Assembly (NCBI RefSeq): GCF_000150955.2 | Contig: NW_002238014.1 | Coordinates: 28,947-73,762 of the forward strand | DNA: 44,816 nucleotides | Direction of reading: 5' to 3' | Source: Phaeodactylum tricornutum CCAP 1055/1 | Lineage: Eukaryota > Bacillariophyta > Bacillariophyceae > Surirellales > Neidiaceae | Part shown: piece by piece, positions 22,401 through 31,676 of the stretch | Layout: each line of letters opens with the position of its first letter | Numbering within the stretch: position 1 is the stretch's first letter | Made by a program: the position numbers and the translations under genes | Notes under the pieces: generated by a model | The model's input: only the letters and a program-made list of their open reading frames with translations | The model's database searches: none | What the model was told of the DNA's origin: nothing

Positions 22401-24903
22401 GCTGGAGTTGCTGGATATCATTCAGGTTCAAAGTTTTTGGAGGAGGCGGCAAGCGAAACTAAAGGCAGGCTATCTTCGGTGCATCAAACAGCATAGGGCT
22501 GCAACAATGATTCAATCACACTGGAGATCCTTTGACTGTACAATGAACTTTTTGCAGTACCTAGCGGATATACTAATTGTCCAGGATGCTCTTCGAAGGT
22601 GGCTTGTCCGCAAAGAACAACGAAAAAAGACTGCTATTCGCGTCATGGAAGCCGCAAGGAAGATTCAAAAATGCTGGAGGGGTTTTGTTTGCTATGCAGA
22701 TTTCATGTTCACAATCTCGGATATTGTTATTGTGCAGACAGTGGTTCGGAAACGGATAGCGCAGAGGGTCTTCCAACAGCGCCGCCAAGGTCAAATCAAC
22801 ATATCTACGCTGACAATTCAACGGTATTGGCGAAGATTTGCAGTAAAGACGAAATTCAAGATCCGACTATTAGAAGACCAAGCAGCAACATCTATTCAGT
22901 CCAGCTGGCGACGATTCTGGTTCCAGTCCATCTTCATCATTTCGCTAGATAGTGTTATTCGTATCCAATCGACTTTTCGTACATTGGCGGCAACGAAAGC
23001 CTTCAAGCACGAAATCGGTAGCGTTTTGCTCATTCAGGTCAAATACCGAGCGTTCGTGGCGAAAAGAATTGTTCGAAATGCCAAAGCAGTGATATTTCTG
23101 CTTCAACACGCTCAGGGATTCAGACATGAAGAAGAGTCGTCAGCGAATGCAATTCAGAGAGTACTTAGGGGCTCACAGACCAGGAATGCAGTCAAGCTGT
23201 ACCAGTCTATTCGAAAGGTACAGGCAGCGTGGAGATGTGCTTCCATACGGTCGAAGTATACAGCGTACATCAGCGCACGCAAAATCCAAGCAATTTGGCG
23301 TTGCAAACAAGCATTTGGAGCCTACAAAGTGTATTACTCAGCTCTCAACCTCCAGAAATTTTGGAGACGTTGCCTTACGAGAGCAAGGCTAAGACGATGC
23401 CGTGCCGCTGACACGATTCAGAGATGCTGGAGAGACGGTCAACATCGTAAGGTGACAAGAGAAATTTGCCGTGCTATTCGTTTGTATGGCGCAGCCGTGA
23501 ACCTTCAGCGCATTTGGAGAGGATTGTCATCTCTCAAGGCTCACCAAACTTATCGCGCCGCGACAAAGGTGCAGAAGACCTGGAGAGGCTACTCAATGTA
23601 TCGGGTCTACAATGAGTTCAGAGCTGCCCAAACTATACAAGGGGCGTTCCATTCTTTTACCGTGCGACAGAAATACGTTACCTATCAATCATCAATTAAG
23701 ATCCAAACAGTATACCGACAGCGACGCGATCGTCGTAGGTTGCTAGACTTGAGGGCTCTACGCTTAGCTGCGCCCTTCATTGGCGCGACAGAGCTTCAGA
23801 AGATCTGGCGCGGATACGTGACTCGTGAGGTCAACGGCCACAAATATACGCGATGGGTGGAGACGCTCCAGATCCATAACATTGCGGCGGAGGAAATTCA
23901 AAGAGTCTGGCGAGGTTATTCAGCCAAGTCTCGTTTCCGGCATGCAGTGGGATCAGTAATTCAAGTCCAGGCTTTTGCTCGGTGCTACCTGTCGTCACAA
24001 CATTTCGTTAACACGGTTGATTCATTGATTGTTATCCAGTCCTTATACCGGGGGTGTCGAGCGCGATCTGAGTGTAAACAACGTCGGGTAATTCAATTAC
24101 TTGTCAGATCTGCCCAGGCCTGCAGCGCCGAGAAAAATAATGCGATTGCATTTGACAGAAACTGCAGACTTCAAACTAAGGACGATGACGAGTTCGTTGC
24201 CGAAGAGCATCAACGGGTCAAAGCCGCTCAGACAATTCAAAGATTTTTCTTGATGGTCAAGGCCGAAGTAGACAGGATGGTGTGTAGAAAGCGACGGCGA
24301 CGGAAGGCACGACGAAAGTATTACTTGAGTAAGAAGATAGGCGAGGATCTTGACAATGACATTCTTGAAAAAGTTTGGTCCACAACAATCAACGAAAGTG
24401 CCCTCGCCAATGAAGTAGCTCACAGGGTAAGGGGTTATGCTGGCGAGGAATGCCGTAAAGCCAAAGACCGCGCCATTGCTGGCTTGAGTTCCGTTCGTCC
24501 CAAGAACCAATTTGATCTGAATCGCCGAGGTAGAGATTGTCAAGATGCTCTTCAAAGGATTTATTTTTCAGATGCTATTTCAAAACGCGATCACAGGACG
24601 AATCGGGCATTAGCGGCACAATGCCATACGAGTGCGGTAAGGTCCTTGACATGCACTGTCGGTTGCAGCTCTCAGCCAAAATTTCAAGATAAAATCTCAC
24701 TTTTTGCCGCGTGGCCTGTTAATCACCGCCTACCCAAGTCCCGAATGACATTGTCATCTCGAGACATCGACGACGACCTTAATCTGGAAACAGCTTTTAT
24801 TGATGCAGAAATCCAAAGCGCCAAGGCCCGCAATGAAGAACGTTGTTTTCGACGAAGTAAACGTTCGAATTCGTATCGAAGTCCCGTCAACGAATTGCGA
24901 TGA
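19489..24903 (+). CDS. Giant IQ-motif protein (about 30 calmodulin-binding repeats)
   Basis: A single uninterrupted exon of 1804 codons with ATG at 19489. Residues 1 to about 800 are Ser/Thr/Lys-rich, probably disordered, with a proline run (VPPPPPPLDPP near 677-687). From about 814 to 1592 the protein is a near-continuous array of IQ motifs, for example VPIQSMIRRHLAIR, TMIQSHWRSF, RKIQKCWRGFVCY, TKVQKTWRGYSMY and EEIQRVWRGYSAK; I count about 30, spaced roughly 20-30 residues. The tail is basic and charged. IQ motifs bind calmodulin or related light chains and stiffen a long helix, as in myosin necks and ASPM. No motor, calponin-homology or kinase domain is visible, so it is not a myosin or a full ASPM. 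A scaffold on cytoskeleton or spindle, tuned by Ca2+, is a reasonable inference. Confidence 0.88.
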   Translation: MRTPLDGRKESLVLSDKAIIATDCSKYHRDRADPTSIRGSVLKTSPSWKALEIVDATNNSAIDSSKDILKSNEGEKVGRHSWTDHKPYSVASITTVTNASNASPHSKRSGRPSPENWRGSGGTMTSMSSPSKSVADEKTIIRAAERNASLGASGSSFTPNTYKDRKHRCPTKTTTNFATRASPGKQFTKSCDPWADNSTPWFGQTNSAAKTNTQKQTASDIGWCDIAPNVRHTEHPFIGDGDTWNINSNNEVWSHVLLKPNSGNSFPTSMAATMPETVTAVATTSFGLGSPEQPIFIFQEGDNEESFSSQNETFMANAPGSDDILECREQDLLHRARCKLEELQEQSRDRDILTRRTSLESNTAAEMRPSTTKKVLRLLGAANNGQAPNIIADAPGTRRTSIHKRTSIVTSISSGQLDVTPIRGKSTRKENGGNRDDISIDDSCNDFPSPRHAFVFDGVSPNGTADISNTNISMVFSDEFSDPFTPITNTNTEEFGCIEQDPKLNHEHGGKFTGRDNLRGKAVVVMPKESTQVERRPNTKFQIGTQSTKRREGEKRSGLTQTEQKAGAPCEVESRKQAKVIQTKAKKTKSSLASKGTHFSPLRYHDPGSDAFISLTASRPSATGLKQASQRRSVGVASKLIVRSSMSAKTSLLKPVVSLQSTATRAKPPRLTATAKVPPPPPPLDPPAIRGTSHIRSHTLAGSKLEPRTSVRISALSGTSPSRIAWKQKDVSDDIEVKASTKDGKPLWTQKVRKLVTSVGSDVERLRCILERSRLNQQSKSVRYVEPLESAFAVYDENKIIDPMQRAGLRLLSAAVVPIQSMIRRHLAIRRALILMWSGIVVQSLARRWLVLAYLKEQRHAATSIQGVFRVYIIRKQILLQHCSAMEIQRIVRGFLGTLSVYESIYQITVVQSVVRRRQAVIRATDRMVFVIQLQSIVRRFLRQKQLDKINEAALVVQKTWRAFSCRFSYQLELLDIIQVQSFWRRRQAKLKAGYLRCIKQHRAATMIQSHWRSFDCTMNFLQYLADILIVQDALRRWLVRKEQRKKTAIRVMEAARKIQKCWRGFVCYADFMFTISDIVIVQTVVRKRIAQRVFQQRRQGQINISTLTIQRYWRRFAVKTKFKIRLLEDQAATSIQSSWRRFWFQSIFIISLDSVIRIQSTFRTLAATKAFKHEIGSVLLIQVKYRAFVAKRIVRNAKAVIFLLQHAQGFRHEEESSANAIQRVLRGSQTRNAVKLYQSIRKVQAAWRCASIRSKYTAYISARKIQAIWRCKQAFGAYKVYYSALNLQKFWRRCLTRARLRRCRAADTIQRCWRDGQHRKVTREICRAIRLYGAAVNLQRIWRGLSSLKAHQTYRAATKVQKTWRGYSMYRVYNEFRAAQTIQGAFHSFTVRQKYVTYQSSIKIQTVYRQRRDRRRLLDLRALRLAAPFIGATELQKIWRGYVTREVNGHKYTRWVETLQIHNIAAEEIQRVWRGYSAKSRFRHAVGSVIQVQAFARCYLSSQHFVNTVDSLIVIQSLYRGCRARSECKQRRVIQLLVRSAQACSAEKNNAIAFDRNCRLQTKDDDEFVAEEHQRVKAAQTIQRFFLMVKAEVDRMVCRKRRRRKARRKYYLSKKIGEDLDNDILEKVWSTTINESALANEVAHRVRGYAGEECRKAKDRAIAGLSSVRPKNQFDLNRRGRDCQDALQRIYFSDAISKRDHRTNRALAAQCHTSAVRSLTCTVGCSSQPKFQDKISLFAAWPVNHRLPKSRMTLSSRDIDDDLNLETAFIDAEIQSAKARNEERCFRRSKRSNSYRSPVNELR

Positions 24904-25303
24904 AATTTACGACAAAATCCAGAATCCGCTTTCGTATCAAGCGATGAACCATGACCTTTCCGACACAGTCACGATTCTCTCATCCGTTCATAGCCGATGG
25001 TGAAAGCAGTATAGAGAAGAGTGAGATGTAGCAGTAAATTTGTATTTTGTTCCACAATATCATAGAAGGGGGCGTGATATTCTCTCTGTATTTCTTGTAC
25101 CACGCATCTCGGCACTGTTCGATCTATACCCTACGTTCTGGTACCTAACCACGTTCACGTGTTTTATCTCTACTATCGTATGTGCCAGATACTTGCTTTC
25201 TTTTGCTCTTTCCAAGTACGCTGCAGAGCCTTTCTTGCCTAAGAAAATGCATTTCCGTAACGTATATTATTAAACGATAGCCTAACACTCGTCCACTTTT
25301 TTG
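24904..25303. other. Convergent 3' flanks of IQ-repeat and MenB genes
   Basis: 400 bp between two convergent stop codons. AT-richer, no gene or repeat recognised; should hold both polyadenylation sites. Confidence 0.5.
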
Positions 25304-26254
25304 TCATAGTTTACTTCGAAAATTGGGCGCTCGTTTTTCCAAAAAGGCGTCTCTTCCTTCACGAGATTCGTCGGAAAGGTAGAAAAGCCTCGTAATTTCG
25401 CCACCCATTTGGGATATCCCGGCAGCGCCGTCCTGGGCCGCATTCAGCGCCGCCTTGCATCCGGCGAGGGCCGTGGGGGAGTTGCTGATCATCCGCCGGA
25501 CCCATCGGGCCGTTTCGCCATCCAGCTCGTCATCTTTGTATACGGCATTCACCATTCCCATTGCCTGTGCTTCGTGGGCGGAATAGAATTTACACAAAAA
25601 CCACAATTCACGAGCGCGTTTTTGGCCCATCAGGGCCGCCGCCGTGGTGCAGCCGTAGCCGGCGTCGAAGGAACCCATGCGCGGCCCCGTTTGTCCAAAG
25701 ACGGCATTCGTACTAGCCAACGTTAAGTCACTGACCATGTGCAGAATATGTCCTCCGCCAATGGCATACCCGCGGACTTGAGCAACTATAGGCTTGGGAC
25801 ACCGGCGCATTTGTATTTGCAGGTCTAGCACTCGAAGTTTCGGTGCGATTTCGGTTCCATCTTGATAGCCTCCGTCCCCGCGGACGGTTTGATCGCCTCC
25901 GGCACAAAAGGCGGGAGTATACTGCTCGGCATCAATGTTGGAAGTGAGGATAACGACCCCCACGTACGGATCATCCGTGGCATCTTCTAAAGCCATTTGT
26001 ATTTCGCGAATCGTCGTAGGGGTAAAGGCGTGCAGGACTTGGGCGCGATCAAAAGCTATACGTGCCGCCGCATCCACTGATGACTTGCTGTAGGTGATAT
26101 CTCGGAAAGCGTAGGTTCCGAGCCGCGGAACAGGCTTGTCCCAATCAATGGGAACGTTGGAGATGAGGTGGAAACCATCGCGACGGGGCGTGGGAGGCGC
26201 CGTCCGGGACGGATTCCGTGCAGCCGCCATGGAATTCACATCCGAATTGCTCAT
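25304..26254 (-). CDS. menB: 1,4-dihydroxy-2-naphthoyl-CoA synthase (MenB), with peroxisomal PTS1
   Basis: Single exon, 316 residues, ATG at 26254. The sequence follows MenB closely: FRDITYSKSS, VGVVILTSN, AFCAGGDQTVRGDGGY, LRVLDLQIQMRRCPKPIVAQ, GYAIGGGHILHMVSDLTLAS, FGQTGPRMGSFDAGYG, ARELWFLCKFYSAHEA and a C-terminal EGRDAFLEKRAPNF. It is a crotonase-fold enzyme that closes the second ring of phylloquinone/menaquinone from o-succinylbenzoyl-CoA. The last three residues are SKL, a canonical type 1 peroxisomal signal, while the N-terminus (MSNSDVNSMAAARNPSRT) lacks a signal peptide or plastid junction. In land plants this step is also peroxisomal but uses a PTS2. Diatoms are reported to import matrix proteins by PTS1 only, which agrees. 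The product would have to travel to the plastid for phytylation. Confidence 0.94.
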   Translation of the reverse strand: MSNSDVNSMAAARNPSRTAPPTPRRDGFHLISNVPIDWDKPVPRLGTYAFRDITYSKSSVDAAARIAFDRAQVLHAFTPTTIREIQMALEDATDDPYVGVVILTSNIDAEQYTPAFCAGGDQTVRGDGGYQDGTEIAPKLRVLDLQIQMRRCPKPIVAQVRGYAIGGGHILHMVSDLTLASTNAVFGQTGPRMGSFDAGYGCTTAAALMGQKRARELWFLCKFYSAHEAQAMGMVNAVYKDDELDGETARWVRRMISNSPTALAGCKAALNAAQDGAAGISQMGGEITRLFYLSDESREGRDAFLEKRAPNFRSKL

Positions 26255-26765
26255 GATGACTGATGAATATGATTGTTTTGGGTTGAAATAAAATGGTCCT
26301 GAACTAATACAGATTTTGAAGAATATGACGATTCGTCTCTCATCGTGATGGCCTCAAATTTCTCGCTTGACTGAACTCATCGAAGCAACTTCAACCATCG
26401 CCAGGATTGACGTCAGTCGGGACTTCCTGATTCGCCACACTTTCAAATACGGGGTTTTACGGTCAAACCACTAACAGTAAGCACTTTGAAATGAAAGTAC
26501 CGTCACAAGCTAGAATAATACCTTCATCTCTCTCTAGCTAGAGAAAGAAAGATAGAACAAAAGGTACACCTATCAACTACACATGGGAAAACACCCACGG
26601 TCACGCCCAAATCCAGCAGGATGAATGTGAAAAAACAGATATGATTGTTATGCAAGAAGAAAGTCTCTATAGAAATGAATGTGTGAACAATAAAGGGATG
26701 CAAGAATGCTCACGGGGGGAGCACACGATGCCAACGACGGCCAGTGTCGTTCGGCCCAAAGTTTT
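26255..26765. promoter_or_regulatory. MenB upstream region / carrier 3' flank
   Basis: 511 bp between two minus-strand genes. Contains CTAACAGTAAG at 26471-26481, one of the window's recurrent 11-mers. No gene recognised. Confidence 0.45.
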
Positions 26766-29402
26766 CTACTGCCGTTTCTTAAGTTCGGCATCAATTCGTC
26801 GTCGAATTGTTCCCAGATCGGCACTCACAACCGTCCACCATGTAGCGATCAGCATGCAGAGAAACAGAATGGGCGGAAAGCCAAAAATCATGCAACCGCC
26901 TTCGCCGTCTGGCTCGACCCCGAGCAAATCCAGCATTTTGTTGATAAAGGAAACCAAAAAGGCCGCACTGCCACCGCCCCATCGATTCGCCAGCGTATCA
27001 ACAATCGGTTTGGCTTCGTACCGGGCCTCGTTGGACAAACCATGCCACAATGATTCGCGCACTGGCTTGGCCACGGCCAAATTCATAATTTTCGTGCATT
27101 CGTCAACGACGAGGAAGACCAGCAAGTTGGGTGGTTGACCGTTGGAGGTGTGGTGCCACCATGCCAGTGCCAGGACGCCCAGCAGACGAATCAAGGGCAT
27201 CAATGCTAGGGTTTTGCGCGGGCCACAGGCCTGTGCCATGTACGCGCCAACACCACTGGCTTGCAGGGCAAAAATGGCGACGGAGCTTGCCATGTTCACG
27301 TTAGCCAAAAAGGCCGTGTCGGCTTCGGTCGTGGTGGAATCGTTCCGATTGGCCACCAGAGCCGCCCTTTGGAAACTTAACAATACCGTGGTACTCGCGT
27401 ACAAGGCATTGTACGTAAATATGGCCATCAGCAAGCGGGAGCGCAAAATCGTGGTAATGCCGCGTAGCAGTCTCTGTACAAAAGTATCTCCGTTCACCAG
27501 CGGTTTCTCTTCTTTCGTTTCCGACGTTGTACTGGAACCCCCGTTCGCTTTCGACAACTCTGATGCCGATTTGACGCGATTTAACGAATTGCCCGAGGCG
27601 ACACGTTTCATTGAACCCAACGAAGACGAGCGCTTCATACTCGCATCGAGCGAAGCCAGATCGTTAGTCGATTGAAACAATTGCTGTTCTTCCCAGTGTT
27701 TTTGCATTATCCGACCCAGCTCGATGGACAACTCGGCCGAAATTTCCAACAAGAATGCCGCGAGTAGCAAAAGTCCGGGCAACTTCAAAAGGCGAGCCAT
27801 GGAAGATGCCATGGCACTGGAACAAGAAAGAGATGCACAAAATTAGCTCGTGTTAGACATGAGTTTGGTACAACATTCACCTTTACAAAATTCGAACCAG
27901 GCATACCTTCCCAGAATACCACCCATGGTACCACCGAATCCCACCAAAGCCAATCGTTGAATTCTGGTCTTGCTACTTTCCATTGTGGTGTTTCTCTTGC
28001 GCGCGACTTCCTCGTACTCCATCGCTTCCGTGGTGACACCCCAAACCAAACTCAGCGAATGCAGTTTCATGAGATGCACCACGAGGAAAAAGGCAATGTA
28101 AAGGCCTTGCCCCAGGTACAACCACAGCGAGCGCTGCAGAAAGAAAAATTCGGGCCACCAGGTTCGGAACGATTCCTTCATCGAGGACGGGACCGATTGG
28201 GCGGCGTCGTGCAACGGTGTATCGTGGTGCTGTCGCAACCATTCCGTCAGGGCAAAGCCGGCGGCGTAGGAGATCAGAATAATAGCAAAGCATCGGTAAA
28301 AGAGTGCCAAACTGGATCCTTGCGTTTCACCGCGGGTGAGTCCCATGCGTTTCCAAACACGTCGCCGTCCCGGATCGGGGGCTTCAAAAAGCCAGCCAAT
28401 GGGGACGGAACTGCAAAAGGCCATGACGGTACTCGCCAAGGTGAGTTTGGGCATGTGCTGGACTCCAATTTGGAGGGCAATGGCGTCCCGCATCGGGGTC
28501 AGTACGTAATTGGCGCAGGTAACGAGGAGGAGGGCCCAAAAACCAATCCACGTGGCGGCGGCAAAGGGTGAGACGTGCTGTGCGGACAAGACATGTTTGG
28601 AAATCCGGCCAAAAGCTTTGGTTGTGGCGTAAACGGGGACGAACATGCCATCGTCGTCGTGTGAATAATCACGTCTCGACGAAGAACGCTTCAATCCGGG
28701 GGAAGAGGGAGGACTGGACGGTGGCGACTGCCGGTATGCTGCTGTGCTTGTTTCCCCTGCGTAGGCAACGTGTTCCTGCCGGTCAAGCAGACTGGTAAGT
28801 TCAGATGACGAGTATGATGATCGTCGTGGGGACAACGAGATCAAGGGATGGGCTTTGTCATTCGTATCCGTGTTTGTAACTTCGTCGTCCATTTCGTAAT
28901 CGGTTTCTTGTATCGTGGAGGGCATGCGCGAGTGATGCAGTTGACTCCCAAGTTGCTCTTCGGCGATATGCTGGTGCTGTCCACGCAAGGGTGTGACCCG
29001 ATCGGGGTCGAACAAATTCAGTACTCCTCGTTGCTGCTCTGTCTCCTCGAAATGGGAATCATGGTTCGGTATTGATATCAATGGTCTTGTCTCGGGTTGG
29101 CTGGATGCTGATTCGTCAACTACCGGGGTTTCGTTGCGAACCGGAACCGTACGAGACAAGGTTTCGTTGGATGCGGCAACGGCAGCAACGTTGACTTCCA
29201 CTCCTAGACCAGCAGTCGTTAATTGAGTCGTTCCGCTACTCTCGTTAACGCCCGGTGATTGCGGTTTGGGAATTAACAACGGTGTTGGTTGAAAGAGGAC
29301 GCAGTCGGGTGAACGACTAGCATCGTTCAACATCCACGCCGAAGCGTCGGTTCCTTCTTCATCCTCGTGAAGCGATCGTTGGTGCTCTTGTGCCGCTGCC
29401 AT
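26766..29402 (-). CDS. ATP/ADP-carrier (AAA/TLC-type MFS)-like membrane protein
   Basis: Two exons: 29402-27907 and 27816-26766, with a GT-AG intron 27817-27906 (GTATGC...TTCCAG). Phase fits: GGA AG joins T GCC, so GGTMGGILG continues as SAMASSMARLL. Length is 848 residues. The first 270 or so are hydrophilic, Ser/Glu-rich and probably disordered. Then come about twelve helices in the pattern of the bacterial/plastid nucleotide-carrier superfamily: NYVLTPMRDAIALQIGVQHMPKL (family: YxxLRPLREAxGxxxGxxxLPWL), GFGGTMGGILGSAMAS (family: xAxGGTLGALLGxxLA) and VAKPVRESLWHGLSNEARYEAKPIVDT (family: xARPAREMLFTxVPREEKYKAKNFIDT). True NTTs swap ATP for ADP; this divergent branch has unknown substrates. 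The long N-terminal extension is unusual for the family. No plastid signal is seen. Confidence 0.78.
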
Positions 29403-30208
29403 TTTCCGTATCTTACACTTCCTCGCTTCGTACAGCTTTTCCGTTTGGTCGACACGTGCAATCTAGGATCGCTCGAACCCGAGAATGGTATGGTGCGTGT
29501 CGAAGTTGACTGTGATGTGCCCAACCGAGTCTTGGACAGTCGTTAGCCAACGGGAATGTCGTGCAAAGGATGCGTGCACAAGTTCCGTTGTCCCCCCCAC
29601 AAAGATTCGTCGCGTCGGAACGAATCCACGCACACCAAGCGCGTGCTGGCGGGCGAGAAATTCTGTTCGGTTTGGATGTGTACGACGAAATAGTTCGAAG
29701 AAGGTCGTCGGGGTCGTGAATATTGTTGGGTGGAAGGGATCCACAGACCTTTCGTGTTTGTTTGTCGTCGTCGTCGTTCGTCCGACTTGTGGCGTCCTTG
29801 GGAAGCCTGCCGAAGACGAACCCAAAATTCGGGACGCTAGCTAGGTCGGTAACGTCGGTTCGTGTTTGGCCCGGGCGGTGGAGGGTTGTGCGTGTACATG
29901 TGCGTTAGGGTTGACGTCGATCCTTCCAGGCCTGTCCCTGGTCCGCCGTAGAGGCCAACACATCATCCGGGACTCGCCCTCTCGACCAAAACGCCTGTTT
30001 ATTACGGAATGTAAGATACCGCTTGCCGTCACGAGAATCGCTCCGTGTCGATTCCACTGCTGTGGGACTAACAGTAAGGAATACGGCCATTGTAGAATGT
30101 AAGATCTAACAATATCAACGAGTCGATGTATAGACATAATTGGCTACGAACTGATCGAGAAGAAAGATACCACCAGCATCAATGTGAGCACGTACAGCGG
30201 CCCAACGA
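29403..30208. other. Carrier upstream region and 3' flank of small plastid gene
   Basis: About 800 bp with complementary open frames on both strands at 29463-29844 that have no domain and most likely reflect base composition. Includes CTAACAGTAAG at 30068-30078. Confidence 0.45.
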
Positions 30209-30736
30209 TTAGTATCCCTGTCCTTGTTGTTGCTGGCGCTGCTTCATGTATTCCTCGAACGAAGGTCCCTCCTCGATGTTCTTGCGGGGGTCTTCGTTCT
30301 TCTGGGGAGTCACGTTACGGGTGTAGTCTTCACCTCCCATGGACCAGCCGAGTTCGGCGGCCTTGCCCCAGTCCGCCTTTTGGTTGAACAGAGCAGAGCT
30401 GGTGAAGGCGGTCTTGGCCGGAGCAAAGGCGGAGGCACTAGCCACAAGGGCGGCGATGATGGCAAATTTGGTCTGAGTAGATAAAGAAAATGGAGAAAAA
30501 GTAGTATGCGTGAGTGAGCCAGTATGGTTCGTTTGCACACGGGTATCGTTTGTGAATCAGGGGCAATCAGACTCCCGTACATGTAAAACTTCACAACGAG
30601 AATGTGACGCTAACTCCTCCTAGACTTAGACTTCACAACCGTAACGCTTCTGATTTTCCTCCCATTTGCAGTCTAGGAAGTCTCAGTCCAACCAGCATAT
30701 CTTAGAATACCTCGTTTCACTACTTACCGGAGCCAT
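30209..30736 (-). CDS. Small plastid-targeted protein, copy 1 of a divergent pair
   Basis: Two exons: a 9-base first exon 30736-30728 (Met-Ala-Pro) and 30472-30209, with a 255-bp GT-AG intron (GTAAGT...CTCAG). The 90-residue product starts MAPTKFAIIAALVASASAFAP: a signal peptide with the classic diatom ASA|FAP junction at residues 16-21, followed by a Ser/Thr/Lys transit stretch. The mature part is only about 55 residues, hydrophilic (WGKAAELGWSMGGEDYTRNV, then DPRKNIEEGPSFEEYMKQRQ) and ends QQQGQGY. No known family recognised. Plastid stroma or a peripheral thylakoid location is inferred. The other copy lies in divergent orientation at 31222-31676; exon 2 differs mainly at the C-terminal tail. 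Confidence 0.85.
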
Positions 30737-31221
30737 TGTCACGATCGATTCGTCCAAAACCAGGGAGATCCAGTTTATGAGACTCGGCAAAAAAAAGCTT
30801 TCCAAAGTTGCCCTCCCCTTCTCCCAAACCACTGACGTACGCACTTCTGTTCTACACTCCCGTAGGAAGGCTACTGTTGTTTTCTACGTTGTCGAGCGAG
30901 GGACTGACGCCGCCGCGTCAAAACGTCACCCAAATTCGCATTTCCCTACGACATTTTCATTCCGTTCACTTAGAGCTCTCATGAGCGGTTGCCAGACAAA
31001 CACGCACGCCCAATTGGAAGCTACGTTGGTCTATATACTTAAGGAAGTCTCATCCTGACGGTATGCGGGCAGACGGACACGTACTTGAAGGCATCGCGAG
31101 TCCTCTCCCTTTGGACGGTCCGCAGCAGCAGCGGGGACGTTTTGGACCCAACGCCGTCGAACTGTTCGATCCGCAATCGCACAAATCTTGATTTGCCCAA
31201 GTTTATAACGCACAATCCAAA
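30737..31221. promoter_or_regulatory. Shared bidirectional promoter of the small plastid gene pair
   Basis: 485 bp between the two divergent ATG codons. Both promoters and 5' UTRs must lie here. I did not see a clear mirror symmetry over the whole region, so the inverted duplication seems to include the transcribed parts more than the promoter core. Confidence 0.6.
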
Positions 31222-31676
31222 ATGGCTCCCGTAAGTACGACCTTGTTGCCTGTTTCCTTGTCTCGGGAGTCATCTACGGTAATATTGATTCGATGGTGGA
31301 AAAGGCGCGGTCGAGATCGCCGGAGCGGCGGTAATTTTATGGATGTTGGATCCACAATATCTTTTATTGTGACACCAGAATTCTCACGTATCTCGATTGT
31401 TTTATCTTCCCACATACACAGACCAAACTTGCCGTCATCGCCGCCCTTGTGGCTAGTGCCTCCGCCTTTGCTCCGGCGAAGACCGCCTTCACCAGCTCTG
31501 CTCTGTTCAACCAAAAGGCGGACTGGGGCAAGGCCGCCGAACTCGGCTGGTCCATGGGAGGTGAAGACTACACCCGTAACGTGACTCCCCAGAAGAACGA
31601 AGACCCCCGCAAGAACATCGAGGAGGGACCTTCGTTCGAGGAATACATGAAGCAGCGTCAACAGGGAGGACAGTAA
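31222..31676 (+). CDS. Small plastid-targeted protein, copy 2 of a divergent pair
   Basis: Two exons: 31222-31230 (Met-Ala-Pro, 9 bases) and 31422-31676, with a 191-bp GT-AG intron (GTAAGT...ACACAG). The 87-residue product starts MAPTKLAVIAALVASASAFAP, with signal peptide and ASA|FAP junction identical to copy 1. The mature sequence is the same as copy 1 up to KQRQ, and the tail is QGGQ instead of QQQGQGY. The intron position after codon 3 is conserved while intron lengths differ (191 versus 255 bp). Function unknown; the very acidic/basic alternating mature part has no membrane segment. Confidence 0.85.
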
